Assembly (NCBI RefSeq): GCF_017316185.1 | Contig: NZ_JAFLVX010000018.1 | Span: 62,001-126,000 of the forward strand | Direction: 5' to 3' | Length of the DNA stretch: 64,000 nt | From: Candidatus Vagococcus giribetii | Lineage (GTDB): Bacteria; Bacillota; Bacilli; Lactobacillales; Vagococcaceae | The notes under the pieces: generated by a model | Database searches by the model: none | Told to the model about the DNA's origin: nothing | The model's input: only the letters and a program-made list of their open reading frames with translations | Translations under genes and position numbers: made by a program | Shown here: in pieces, positions 1 to 10,051 of the stretch | Layout of the letters: every line of letters starts with the position of its first letter | How positions within the stretch are numbered: position 1 is the first letter of the stretch

Positions 1-113
1 CTAACAGATAACAAACGATCTCCAGGAGAAAGGACGCCATTAATCAATTGGTTTTTGATATTTAACTCAATTTGAGTGTGTAAAGGGGAGCTGCTAATGT
101 TATTTAGTTGCAT
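1..113 (-). CDS. GntR-family transcriptional regulator, N-terminal fragment
   Basis: Partial gene running off the left edge; only the first 37 residues are visible. They read as the first helix of a GntR-type winged helix: the HTQIELNIKNQLINGVLSPG stretch followed by DRLLSVR is the classic pattern of this DNA-binding family. The ATG at 113-111 is preceded by a good ribosome site, AGGAGG, at about 119-124 on the minus strand. It is divergent from the purine permease. The short N-terminus resembles the YtrA-like subgroup, but the effector domain is outside the window, so the ligand and targets cannot be told. Confidence 0.8.
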   Translation of the reverse strand, partial: MQLNNISSSPLHTQIELNIKNQLINGVLSPGDRLLSV

Positions 114-137
114 GTCAATTCCTCCTATTCTCTTTCA

Positions 138-165
138 ATTTTAAATTAGATAGCCTATTTGTCAA
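138..165 (-). promoter_or_regulatory. Probable promoter of the GntR gene
   Basis: On the minus strand a perfect -35 TTGACA (165-160) and a -10 TAAAAT (143-138) are separated by 16 bases, ending about 25 bases before the GntR start codon. Confidence 0.55.
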
Positions 166-211
166 TAATAACCTGTTTTATGAGAGAAAGTCATCTTTTT
201 TCAGAAAAGTA

Positions 212-240
212 TTGCTTAATTTTTAAGAGATAGCTATAAT
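212..240 (+). promoter_or_regulatory. Probable promoter of the purine permease gene
   Basis: TTGCTT at 212-217 and a perfect TATAAT at 235-240, 17 bases apart. The transcript would start near 247. A CGAAC core in an imperfect inverted repeat lies just downstream (about 248-262) and is discussed in the findings. No purine riboswitch fold is apparent in the 45-base leader. Confidence 0.6.
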
Positions 241-292
241 AATAATCGTAAACACGAACGTATAAATAATTAAAAGGGTGGATTATTAAGAA

Positions 293-1729
293 ATGGAAAA
301 GTTTTTTAAGTTAAAAGAAAATGGGACAACAGTTTCAACTGAAATTATAGCGGGATTAACAACATTTTTTGCTATGAGTTATATTTTATTCGTGAATCCG
401 TCAATTCTTTCTTTATCAGGAATGCCATTTCAAGCAGTATTCTTGGCGACTATCTTGAGTTCTGTAGTAGGAACATTGGTGATGGGATTATTTGCGAACG
501 TTCCTTATGCCCAAGCACCAGGAATGGGATTAAATGCCTTCTTTACTTTTACAGTGGTATTTGGTTTAGGTTATTCATGGGAACAAGCTTTAGCAATGGT
601 GTTTCTATGTGGGATGATTAATATTGTTATTACAGTGACTAAATTAAGAAAACTGATTATTAAATCAATTCCTGAGAGTTTACAACATGCTATTGGTGGA
701 GGAATCGGAATATTTGTCGCTTATGTAGGAATTAAAAATGCAGGCTTTCTACAATTTACCTCAGATGCTAATGCGATTGTGTCATCGAATGTAGAAGATG
801 GTGCTGTAACGAATGTTGTTTCTAATGGTGGGATTGTTCCGGCATTAGCTAACTTTAATAACCCAGCTATTTTACTAGCTGTTATTGGATTAGTCTTAAC
901 AACAATTTTAGTGATTAAACAAGTTCGCGGAGCTATTTTAATTGGGATTGTCGTGACGTCTTTTATCTCAATTCCTATGGGAGTTGTTGATTTATCAAGT
1001 ATTAACTTTGCAGAAAATTCATTATCAAACTCATTTAAAGAGTTAGGAACAACTTTTGGAGCAGCTTTTGGACCTAATGGGATGCCGTCTTTATTTGCAG
1101 ATGCTTCAAAAATTCCTCAAGTATTATTAACTGTTTTGGCATTTAGTTTATCGGATATTTTCGATACGATTGGAACATTTATCGGAACAGGTCGTCGTAC
1201 TGGTATTTTCTCTAAAGAAGATGAAGAAGCAGTTGAAAATAGTAGTGGAATCCATTCGAAAATGGATAAAGCGTTATTCTCTGACGCGATTGCAACAAGT
1301 GTCGGAGCAGTTTTAGGAACAAGTAATGTAACCACTTATGTGGAAAGTGCAGCAGGTATCGGAGCAGGTGGACGTACAGGCTTAACTTCAGTTGTTGTGG
1401 CAGGTCTATTTTTATTAAGTAGTTTCTTATCACCGATTGTTGCAGTTGTGCCACCACAAGCGACAGCACCAGCCTTAATCTTAGTTGGTGTTATGATGAT
1501 GGCGTCATTCAAGGAAATCAATTGGACAGATTTAGATGATGCTGTGCCAGCTTTCTTCACGTCAATTTTCATGGGGCTATGCTATAGTATTTCATACGGA
1601 ATTGCAGCAGGTTTCATTTTTTACGTAATTATCAAAGTGATTAAAGGAAAAATGAAAGAAATTTCTCCTGTTCTTTGGATTGTGACAGGTCTTTTCCTAA
1701 TCAATTTTATTGTCTTAGCTATTCTATAA
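293..1729 (+). CDS. NCS2/AzgA-type guanine-hypoxanthine permease
   Basis: A 478-residue integral membrane protein with about a dozen hydrophobic segments. It matches the AzgA-like branch of NCS2 purine transporters: the start around TEIIAGLTTFFAMSYILFVN, the PGMGLNAFF motif at about residues 83-91, and the later FDTIGT and GTSNVTTYVESAAG motifs are family hallmarks. It should import guanine and hypoxanthine by proton symport, like Bacillus PbuG/PbuO. Length is normal. It is a single-gene unit with its own promoter and a strong terminator. The exact purine preference cannot be read from sequence. Confidence 0.9.
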   Translation: MEKFFKLKENGTTVSTEIIAGLTTFFAMSYILFVNPSILSLSGMPFQAVFLATILSSVVGTLVMGLFANVPYAQAPGMGLNAFFTFTVVFGLGYSWEQALAMVFLCGMINIVITVTKLRKLIIKSIPESLQHAIGGGIGIFVAYVGIKNAGFLQFTSDANAIVSSNVEDGAVTNVVSNGGIVPALANFNNPAILLAVIGLVLTTILVIKQVRGAILIGIVVTSFISIPMGVVDLSSINFAENSLSNSFKELGTTFGAAFGPNGMPSLFADASKIPQVLLTVLAFSLSDIFDTIGTFIGTGRRTGIFSKEDEEAVENSSGIHSKMDKALFSDAIATSVGAVLGTSNVTTYVESAAGIGAGGRTGLTSVVVAGLFLLSSFLSPIVAVVPPQATAPALILVGVMMMASFKEINWTDLDDAVPAFFTSIFMGLCYSISYGIAAGFIFYVIIKVIKGKMKEISPVLWIVTGLFLINFIVLAIL

Positions 1730-1734
1730 GTCTT

Positions 1735-1772
1735 AAAACAAACAAGTTGAAACTGGCTTGTTTGTTTTTTTA
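1735..1772 (+). terminator. Rho-independent terminator after the purine permease
   Basis: Arms AAAACAAACAAG (1735-1746) and CTTGTTTGTTTT (1757-1768) pair perfectly, followed by a T run. Confidence 0.85.
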
Positions 1773-1841
1773 TGCAATTTAATAGAAAATAGACGTAAAA
1801 AGGAGTAGAATGGATGTTAACTATTTATAGGGAGTGGTTGA

Positions 1842-2048
1842 ATGGAAGAATTGGAAAGAACTGCTTTATTACGAGATCTTGATGCAATTCTCACTAGAAT
1901 AGAGGATTTTGATTGGGAGTATCGTTTAGATCGGTTCACAGAAAAAGTTGAGACTGAAAGAGTATCAGCTACGAACGTATTAAATGAAATGGAATTATCT
2001 GAAAATAGTCATTTTTTAGAAAATATTGCTAAGGAGATGACGAACTAA
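1842..2048 (+). CDS. Small hypothetical protein upstream of MFS exporter
   Basis: 68 residues, no family recognised. It is acidic and probably all-helical, with alternating charged and hydrophobic residues (ELERTALLRDLDAILTRIED), and has no cysteine, signal peptide or membrane segment. It has a good ribosome site (AGGGAG, about 8 bases before ATG). Its stop lies only 3 bases before the start of the exporter gene, and the only AAGGAG near that start is inside this gene. So the two are very likely co-transcribed and translationally coupled. It could be a helper of the exporter or an upstream coupling ORF; function unknown. Confidence 0.65.
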   Translation: MEELERTALLRDLDAILTRIEDFDWEYRLDRFTEKVETERVSATNVLNEMELSENSHFLENIAKEMTN

Positions 2049-2051
2049 TTA

Positions 2052-3260
2052 ATGAAGATTGACTGGAAAAAGAATTTATACATCGCGTGGGTTGGATGTT
2101 TCTTTACGGGAGCCAGTTTTAGCTTAGTTATGCCGTTTATCCCTATTTACATCGAGCAATTAGGGGCTCCAGCAGATAAAATTGAGTTTTATGCCGGTTT
2201 ATCAATTAGTGTCACCGCTTTTGCAGCTGCTATTGTGTCTCCACTCTGGGGTAGCTTGGCAGATAGGCGAGGAAGAAAGTTGATGATGATTCGAGCAGCA
2301 GCCGGAATGACCCTTACAATGGGATCTTTAGCATTTGTTCCTAATGTGACGTGGTTGTTAATCATGCGTTTTTTAAATGGTATTTTAGCAGGCTATATTC
2401 CAAACGCCACAGCGATGATTGCTTCACAAGCACCAAGAGATAAAAATGGTTGGGCTTTAGGGACCTTAGCAACTGGTGCAGTCGCAGGTAATCTAATAGG
2501 TCCGTCATTAGGAGGTTTTCTAGCGCAAACAGTAGGGATTCAAAACGTCTTTATTGTGACTGGAACGATTCTCTTAATCAATACCTTACTAACTGCTTTT
2601 TTTGTTAAAGAAGATTTTAAACCTATACCAAAGAAAAATATGATGTCGACAAAAGAGGTTTTCCAATCAGTTAAAAACCCATCTGTTTTAATTGGTTTAT
2701 TTGTAACCACTTTGATTTTACAAATTGGTATTACAAGTATTAGTCCGATTTTGACCTTATATATTCGTCAACTAGGTGGAGACATGGATAATATTTTATT
2801 TGTGAGTGGACTGATTGTCTCTGTTGCGGGAGTATCTACTTTTATTTCATCACCTATCCTTGGTAAAATTGGTGATCGAATTGGGAGTCAACGTGTTTTG
2901 TTTAGTGGATTGATACTTTCTTTCTTATGTATCTTACCTATGGCTTTTGTGGAGACGCCTTTTCAATTAGGGGTTCTACGCTTTTTAATGGGCTTTTCGA
3001 CAGGGGCGTTAATGCCATCTATCAATGCACTAATTAGTCAATCAACACCAGCCGCTGGAGTGAGTCGTATTTTTAGTTTTAATACGATGTTTACTAACTT
3101 TGGTCAAGTGGCAGGACCTTTAGTTGGTTCAACTGTGGCTAATGGGTTTGGTTACTCAGCTGTTTTTGTGGCAACAAGCCTTTTAATTGTGGCTAATATC
3201 ACTTTAACATTCTTTAACTTTAGGGGGAGTTTATCGTTTAAACATCCATTTAGATCATAA
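2052..3260 (+). CDS. MFS multidrug efflux transporter, PmrA/MdtG-like
   Basis: 402 residues, about 12 membrane helices. The N-terminal part (WKKNLYIAWVGCFFTGASFS, VMPFIPIYIEQLG) closely resembles streptococcal PmrA and related drug-proton antiporters. Motif A, G-S-L-A-D-R-R-G-R-K, is at about residues 67-76, and GPSLGGFLAQ is the motif C-like region typical of exporters. It should expel hydrophobic or cationic compounds using the proton gradient. The actual substrate is not predictable. It is probably coupled to the small gene just upstream and ends in a bidirectional terminator. Confidence 0.85.
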   Translation: MKIDWKKNLYIAWVGCFFTGASFSLVMPFIPIYIEQLGAPADKIEFYAGLSISVTAFAAAIVSPLWGSLADRRGRKLMMIRAAAGMTLTMGSLAFVPNVTWLLIMRFLNGILAGYIPNATAMIASQAPRDKNGWALGTLATGAVAGNLIGPSLGGFLAQTVGIQNVFIVTGTILLINTLLTAFFVKEDFKPIPKKNMMSTKEVFQSVKNPSVLIGLFVTTLILQIGITSISPILTLYIRQLGGDMDNILFVSGLIVSVAGVSTFISSPILGKIGDRIGSQRVLFSGLILSFLCILPMAFVETPFQLGVLRFLMGFSTGALMPSINALISQSTPAAGVSRIFSFNTMFTNFGQVAGPLVGSTVANGFGYSAVFVATSLLIVANITLTFFNFRGSLSFKHPFRS

Positions 3261-3300
3261 AAAAATAAGCTAAACTCAAACGAGTCTAGCTTATTTTTTA
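3259..3300. terminator. Bidirectional terminator between exporter and DUF2929 gene
   Basis: Long hairpin: arm 3261-3277 (AAAAATAAGCTAAACTC) pairs with 3282-3298 with one mismatch, with A and T tracts on both sides, so it can serve the convergent genes. It overlaps the stop codon of the minus-strand gene. Confidence 0.85.
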
Positions 3301-3486
3301 TTTTGAATCAGCTTTATTTTTTTTAGGTACAGCCACTTCACCGATAATCATGATAATGATGGCCATGATAACAGAAACGATTGCAACTTGCATGAAGTCA
3401 TATGTTCCGTTTGTCAAGGCTAGGCCGATGTATCCAACAACCTGTCCTAAAACAAGTGTCCAAAAAAGAACAATTAGTTTACTCAT
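3298..3486 (-). CDS. DUF2929 / YjzD-family small membrane protein
   Basis: 62 residues from the chosen ATG (3486); a longer frame upstream exists, but GAGGTG sits about 9 bases before this ATG. Two hydrophobic segments (FWTLVLGQVVGYIGLAL and IVSVIMAIIIMIIGEV) and a basic tail fit the DUF2929 family, whose Bacillus member is YjzD: the FWxxxLxQxVxYxxxxLTxxxY pattern and the IGEV end are shared. No biochemical role is established. It is monocistronic and divergent from dnaE. Confidence 0.7.
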   Translation of the reverse strand: MSKLIVLFWTLVLGQVVGYIGLALTNGTYDFMQVAIVSVIMAIIIMIIGEVAVPKKNKADSK

Positions 3487-3582
3487 AGTAGTAGGCACCT
3501 CTTTTCCCCAATAGTTTACCAAGCTTGAAGAAAAATGTAAAGTTAAGATAGAAATTAATAAGATAAAGATTAAAAAGAATTA

Positions 3583-3591
3583 TGTTATACT
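3583..3591 (+). promoter_or_regulatory. Extended -10 element upstream of dnaE
   Basis: TGTTATACT at 3583-3591 is an extended -10 (TG, one base, TATACT), 32 bases before the dnaE start. No good -35 is visible, as is common with extended -10 promoters. Confidence 0.45.
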
Positions 3592-3622
3592 ATTACTAAA
3601 ATAAGTGACGTGGAGGAACGAG

Positions 3623-6600
3623 ATGAATTTAGGGCAATTACAAGTATTAACTTCCTATTCTTTATTAAAAAGTACGAATGACATTCCTAATTTAGTCTCA
3701 ACAAGTAAAGAATTAGGTTATCAGTCTCTTGCTATTACAGATATTAATGCCATGCATGGTGTTATTGAATTTTATAAAACATGTCTAAAAGAAGGTATCA
3801 AGCCAATCATAGGATTGACACTCACCTATCATAGTAAACAAGCTCAGAATCAGGAGTTTGAACTGATACTTTTAGCAAAAAACTTAACAGGATACGAACA
3901 ACTACTGCAGATTTCTACCCTACGAATGGAAAGAGAAGAATCTGCGTATTTTTACTTAGAAGAGGTTGAACACTATTTAGAAGGGATTATTGGTATTTCT
4001 CCTTCAAGTGCTGAAAAAAGTGAGCTGTTATATTGTCAACAACAAGATCAAGCTCTTTTTGAAAAAGAGGTCAAATACTTACAAGCTCTTTTTGCAGCAG
4101 GTGACTTTTATCAAGGTTTAGTCATCCATCAAAGAGATGAGCTAACTAACAAGGCCTTTTTTGAGCGATGCCAAGCAGTTAATTTAGAAATAGTAGCTTT
4201 ATCAGATGTACGCTACTTAGTGCCAAGTGATCACTTTTCTGTTAGTGTGTTAAGACATATTGACTCAGGTGAAAAAATCCAAGTCGATGTTAACCAAACT
4301 TCAGGTCCTTACTTCCTTCCAAGTAAAGAAGGTTTTGAACAATCATTTAAAGAAGCTAGTTTAAATCAAGCCTTAGCTAATAATGAGGCAATCGTATCTA
4401 AGTGTCAGCTAACTATTCCATTAAATCAAACCTTACTACCTAGTTTTCCAATTGAAAATGGCGCTAGCGCCAAAGAGTTATTAGAAGAATTGTGTTTAAC
4501 AGGTTTAGGTATACGTCACGTTAAAGAAGATCCCATTTATTTAGATCGCTTAAAAATGGAGCTATCGGTAATTCATGACATGGGCTTTGATGATTATTTC
4601 TTAATTGTTTGGGACGTGATGAAATACGCTAGAGACCACGAAATTGTTACGGCTTGTCGTGGTTCAGCAGCTGGTTCTTTAGTGTCATATGCTCTTCAAA
4701 TTACTAATGTGGATCCAATTGCTTATGGCCTCCTGTTTGAGCGTTTTTTAAATAAAGAACGTTACACCATGCCAGATATCGATATGGATATTCCTGATAA
4801 CAGGCGAGAAGAGCTACTTCAATACGTGAATAAAAAGTATGGCTATCATAAAGTTGCTCAAATTGCTACTTTTGGTACTTTAGCAGCCAAAATGGCTTTA
4901 AGAGACGTGAGTCGTGTGTTTGGTCTCAATCAAAATGAAGCTAGTGCATGGGCTAACGCTGTTCCAAATGTCCTTAAAATCACACTAGAGCAAGCATTTA
5001 ACCAATCTGCTAAGCTAAGAGAATTAGTGGGGCACTCAGAAAAAAACACCTTATTATTTGAAACAGCTAAAAAAATTGAGGGGTTACCTCGTCACGTATC
5101 GACTCATGCGGCAGGTGTTGTGATTAGTGATCAAGAGCTAACGGAATTTATCCCGCTGCAAACAGGGACGAATAATATCCCGTTAACTCAACTCGCAATG
5201 GGTGAAGTAGAAGAAATCGGCTTATTGAAAATGGATTTTCTAGGACTTAGAAATCTATCCATTATCGGTAATACCTTAGAGTCAATAAAATATCTTTATA
5301 ACAAAACCATTGATTTAGAAAAAATCCCGTTAGATGACGAGGAAACTTTAAAGTTATTCCGACAAGGAGCAACTATCGGGGTCTTCCAATTTGAATCAGA
5401 AGGCATTAAAAAAGTATTGAGAAAATTAGGCCCTACTTCTATAGAAGATATTGCATCAGTTAATGCCTTATATCGTCCAGGTCCAATGGAAAATATTGAT
5501 TTATTTGTTAATAGAAAAAAAGGGAAAGAGCCAATTGTTTATCCTCATAAAAATCTTGAGCCTATTTTAGGCTATACCTACGGCGTTATTGTTTACCAAG
5601 AGCAAATCATGCAAATTGCGTCACTTATGGCAGGATTTAGCTTAGGACAAGCTGATATTTTAAGACGAGCTATTAGTAAAAAGAAAAAAGACGTCTTAGA
5701 TACTGAGAGAGATCACTTTGTTAAAGGGTCCATTGAACAAGGCTATACGAAAGAAGTTGCTGAAGAAGTCTATCAATACATTGAAAGATTTGCTAATTAC
5801 GGGTTCAACCGTTCTCATGCTGTTGTCTATGCAGTGTTAGCTTACCAAATGACCTACTTAAAAGTTCACTATCCTGAATGTTTCTTTTCATCTTTACTTC
5901 ATTCCGTTAGAAATAACCCTGCAAAAATTAAAGAATACATGAATGAAGCGAAGAAATTTGATGTGAAAATCTTACCTCCTGACATTAATAAAAGTGATTA
6001 TAGTTTTAAATTATATAAAGGAAATATTTTATTCGGCTTTTCAAGTCTAAAAGGAATCAGAAAAGATTTTATTCAGCACATTGTAACCGTGAGAAAAGAA
6101 GGTGGGACCTTTAGCTCTCTCGAAAACTTTTTAATCCGAATAAATGGTAAGTGGTTAAAAGAAGGTAATATCTTACCTCTGATTTATATTGGAGCATTCG
6201 ATAGTTTGCACGGAAACCGAAAACAACTGGTTATGGATTTAGATAGTTTAATTCGTAACATCGAGTACAGTGGTGGCAGTATGGATTTATTAGATGTTCT
6301 GAGTTTGAAAAAAGACCAAGTGGCAGACTTCACTCTTGAAGAAAAACTAAATCAAGAAGCTGAATATCTAGGTAGTTATGTATCAGGTCATCCGGTTGAT
6401 GGTTTTAGTCGACTAAAAAAAGGAAGACAAATACGTGAATTAGTTGATACAGAGATTGGGGATTCTGGGCAATTTTTAGTTTATGTGACGCAAGTCAAAA
6501 AGATTAGGACTAAAAAAGGGGAATCCATGGCTTTTCTATCTGTGAATGATGGAACAAAAGAGATGGATGTGACTATTTTTCCTAAATTATTCAGGCAAAT

Positions 6601-6952
6601 AAACCAGGATATTTCAGAAAATAAAGTCTACCTCATTTCTGGTAAAGTTACTGAAAGTCAATACAATAAAATGCCACAATTATTAGCAGATAAATTAGAA
6701 TTTGCAGAAAATGTGCCTAGTTTTGAGGGCCAAAAAAAATGCTATATCAAGATAAGCAAAGAGAATGATCAATTATCTATCTTGAATCAATTAAAGCAAA
6801 CACTTATGCTTCACAAAGGTGATTGTCCAGTTATCTTAGTTTTTGATACTAAGAATAGATTGCTTGACGATACTTTTTGGGTGGAAGAAAAAGAAGAAGT
6901 TATTTCATCTGTTTTCAAAATTCTTGGAAACAACACTATCATTTTTCAGTAA
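3623..6952 (+). CDS. dnaE: DNA polymerase III subunit alpha, DnaE type
   Basis: 1109 residues from ATG 3623, which follows TGGAGG at 3611-3616; the in-frame GTG at 3605 overlaps that site and is rejected. It is a replicative C-family DNA polymerase. Domains in order: PHP domain (about 3-210, TDINAMHG), palm and fingers with the catalytic acidic motif PDIDMDIPD near residue 386 and YRPGPMENIDLF near 620, a tandem helix-hairpin-helix region, and an OB fold around 940-1030. Length fits Bacillota DnaE, which extends primers on the lagging strand alongside PolC. It is followed by pfkA, a neighbourhood shared with Bacillus and enterococci. Confidence 0.97.
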   Translation: MNLGQLQVLTSYSLLKSTNDIPNLVSTSKELGYQSLAITDINAMHGVIEFYKTCLKEGIKPIIGLTLTYHSKQAQNQEFELILLAKNLTGYEQLLQISTLRMEREESAYFYLEEVEHYLEGIIGISPSSAEKSELLYCQQQDQALFEKEVKYLQALFAAGDFYQGLVIHQRDELTNKAFFERCQAVNLEIVALSDVRYLVPSDHFSVSVLRHIDSGEKIQVDVNQTSGPYFLPSKEGFEQSFKEASLNQALANNEAIVSKCQLTIPLNQTLLPSFPIENGASAKELLEELCLTGLGIRHVKEDPIYLDRLKMELSVIHDMGFDDYFLIVWDVMKYARDHEIVTACRGSAAGSLVSYALQITNVDPIAYGLLFERFLNKERYTMPDIDMDIPDNRREELLQYVNKKYGYHKVAQIATFGTLAAKMALRDVSRVFGLNQNEASAWANAVPNVLKITLEQAFNQSAKLRELVGHSEKNTLLFETAKKIEGLPRHVSTHAAGVVISDQELTEFIPLQTGTNNIPLTQLAMGEVEEIGLLKMDFLGLRNLSIIGNTLESIKYLYNKTIDLEKIPLDDEETLKLFRQGATIGVFQFESEGIKKVLRKLGPTSIEDIASVNALYRPGPMENIDLFVNRKKGKEPIVYPHKNLEPILGYTYGVIVYQEQIMQIASLMAGFSLGQADILRRAISKKKKDVLDTERDHFVKGSIEQGYTKEVAEEVYQYIERFANYGFNRSHAVVYAVLAYQMTYLKVHYPECFFSSLLHSVRNNPAKIKEYMNEAKKFDVKILPPDINKSDYSFKLYKGNILFGFSSLKGIRKDFIQHIVTVRKEGGTFSSLENFLIRINGKWLKEGNILPLIYIGAFDSLHGNRKQLVMDLDSLIRNIEYSGGSMDLLDVLSLKKDQVADFTLEEKLNQEAEYLGSYVSGHPVDGFSRLKKGRQIRELVDTEIGDSGQFLVYVTQVKKIRTKKGESMAFLSVNDGTKEMDVTIFPKLFRQINQDISENKVYLISGKVTESQYNKMPQLLADKLEFAENVPSFEGQKKCYIKISKENDQLSILNQLKQTLMLHKGDCPVILVFDTKNRLLDDTFWVEEKEEVISSVFKILGNNTIIFQ

Positions 6953-7143
6953 AAAAGTTGGGCAAATCGCTCAAAATAAACCCTAGTTTTATGTCAAAGT
7001 GAATAAAATAACTATTTTCATATTTTTTTCATTAAATTTTACGATTAATGAAAGACTTTTTTCTCAAACAATGGTAAAATGATTTTTGGATTTAAGTATT
7101 TTATACATAATCAATTTAAGTATTATCAAATTAGTTAAAGTGA

Positions 7144-8118
<975 letters not shown>

Positions 8119-8171
8119 AAATTTGTGGATCTAAATAGATGATTTAAAATAATAAATAGGGAGCGTTTTTG

Positions 8172-9926
8172 ATGAAAAAAACAAAAATTGTTTGTACGAT
8201 TGGTCCAGCTAGTGAATCAGTTGAGACGTTAGTTAAATTGATGAATGCTGGGATGAACGTTGCACGTTTAAACTTCTCGCATGGAGATTTTGAAGAACAC
8301 GGTGCTAGAATTAGAAATATTCGTGAGGCAGCAGAAATTACAGGCAAAACGATTGCTCTTTTACTAGATACAAAAGGTCCTGAAATCAGAACTAACAACA
8401 TGAAAGATGGTCTTGTTGAATTATCAACTGGAGATGTTGTTCGTATTTCAATGACTGAAGTTGAAGGAACAAAAGAAAAATTCTCAATTACTTATCCTGA
8501 ATTAATCAATGATGTTGTTGTTGGAAGCCACATTCTTTTAGACGACGGCTTGATTGATTTAGAAGTTATCGAATTAGATAAAGCTAATAACGAAATCGTT
8601 ACAAAAGTATTAAACGAAGGTGTTCTTAAAAATAAAAAAGGTGTGAACGTTCCTAACGTAAGCATTAACTTACCTGGTATTACTGAAAAAGATGAAGCTG
8701 ATATTCGTTTTGGTATTGAAAATGATGTTGACTTTATCGCAGCAAGTTTCGTACGTCGTCCAAGTGACGTCTTGGAAATTACTCGTATTTTAGAAGAACA
8801 AAATGCGACACATATCCAAATTATTTCAAAAATAGAAAACCAAGAAGGTATTGATAACTTAGATGATATCTTAACTGTTTCTGATGGTTTAATGGTTGCC
8901 CGTGGAGATTTAGGAGTTGAAATTCCAACTGAAGATGTTCCTGTGGTTCAAAAAGAAATGATTAAAAAATGTAACGCTTTAGGTAAACCAGTTATTACTG
9001 CGACTCAAATGTTAGATTCTATGCAACATAACCCACGTCCAACACGTGCAGAAGCAAGTGACGTAGCTAACGCTATTTACGACGGAACTGATGCAATCAT
9101 GTTATCAGGTGAAACTGCTGCAGGGGATTACCCAGTAGAAGCGGTACAAACAATGCATAACATTGCTGTCCGTACAGAAGGTGTATTAGTTGATAGAGAT
9201 GCTTACACACTTAAATTATACAAAAAAGCTGATATGACTGAATCAATCGGTCAAGCAGTTGGACATACAGCTAAAAACTTAGGTATCCAAACAATCGTTG
9301 CAGCAACTGACTCAGGTCATACAGCTCGCATGATTTCTAAATACCGTCCAAAATCACATATCGTTGCTGTTACTTTCTCTGATAGAGCAGCAAGAAGCTT
9401 AGCATTAAACTGGGGTGTATTCCCACAAGTTGCTGAAAAACCATCATCAACAGATGAAATGTTTGTATTAGCAACAGAAGTGGCAAAAGAAACTGGTTTT
9501 GCTAAAGAAGGTGACTTCATCTTAATCACAGCTGGAGCTCCTATTGGACGTAAAGGTTCAACTAACTTAATGAAAATCCAATTAATTGGTGCAGAATTAG
9601 GTAATGGTCAAGGAATTGGTCACGCATCTGTATCAGGTAAAGCAATTGTAGCTTCATCAAGTGAAGAAGCTTTAAATACTATGGTTGAAGGAGCTATTTT
9701 AGTTCTTAAAACAACTAATAAAGATTACATGCCAGCAATTGAAAAAGCAGCAGCTTTAGTTGTTGAAGAAGGTGGTTTAACTTCTCACGCAGCAGTTGTA
9801 GCAATTGCTCAAGGTATTCCAGTAATCGTTGGTGCTGAAAAAGTGACTGAAAGAATTGAAAACGACATGATGATCACAATTGATCCTCGTCGTGGAAACA
9901 TCTACAAAGGCGAATCAGCATTCTAA
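8172..9926 (+). CDS. pyk: Pyruvate kinase with C-terminal PEP-utiliser-like domain
   Basis: 584 residues from the ATG at 8172; a TTG one codon earlier is less likely. It makes pyruvate and ATP from phosphoenolpyruvate. The TIM barrel begins [12 protein letters not shown], with SKIENQEG around 218 and the [20 protein letters not shown] block around 280 as family hallmarks. After the allosteric domain there is an extra region of about 110 residues with [20 protein letters not shown], the swivelling PEP-utiliser domain fused to pyruvate kinase in Bacillus and relatives. It is the second gene of the pfkA-pyk operon and ends with a strong terminator. Confidence 0.98.
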   Translation: MKKTKIVCTIGPASESVETLVKLMNAGMNVARLNFSHGDFEEHGARIRNIREAAEITGKTIALLLDTKGPEIRTNNMKDGLVELSTGDVVRISMTEVEGTKEKFSITYPELINDVVVGSHILLDDGLIDLEVIELDKANNEIVTKVLNEGVLKNKKGVNVPNVSINLPGITEKDEADIRFGIENDVDFIAASFVRRPSDVLEITRILEEQNATHIQIISKIENQEGIDNLDDILTVSDGLMVARGDLGVEIPTEDVPVVQKEMIKKCNALGKPVITATQMLDSMQHNPRPTRAEASDVANAIYDGTDAIMLSGETAAGDYPVEAVQTMHNIAVRTEGVLVDRDAYTLKLYKKADMTESIGQAVGHTAKNLGIQTIVAATDSGHTARMISKYRPKSHIVAVTFSDRAARSLALNWGVFPQVAEKPSSTDEMFVLATEVAKETGFAKEGDFILITAGAPIGRKGSTNLMKIQLIGAELGNGQGIGHASVSGKAIVASSSEEALNTMVEGAILVLKTTNKDYMPAIEKAAALVVEEGGLTSHAAVVAIAQGIPVIVGAEKVTERIENDMMITIDPRRGNIYKGESAF

Positions 9927-9941
9927 TTAAGTAAAAACCTT

Positions 9942-9979
9942 AGAAGAAAAGGGGGGATTTTCCCTCTTTTTCTTTTTTT
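9942..9979 (+). terminator. Terminator after pyk
   Basis: Purine-rich arm AGAAGAAAAGGGG pairs across a short loop with a CCCTCTTTTTCT arm and runs into seven T. Confidence 0.8.
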
Positions 9980-10051
9980 AGATAAAAATAATAGCTTTTA
10001 TCTATTGAAGTAGTGTAAACTAATCTGGATTGATCTAAAGGGAGGTAACAT

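Noticed and set aside
3605-3622. GTG start for dnaE giving six extra residues
   Set aside because: The GTG precedes and the codons overlap the TGGAGG ribosome site that properly serves the ATG at 3623.
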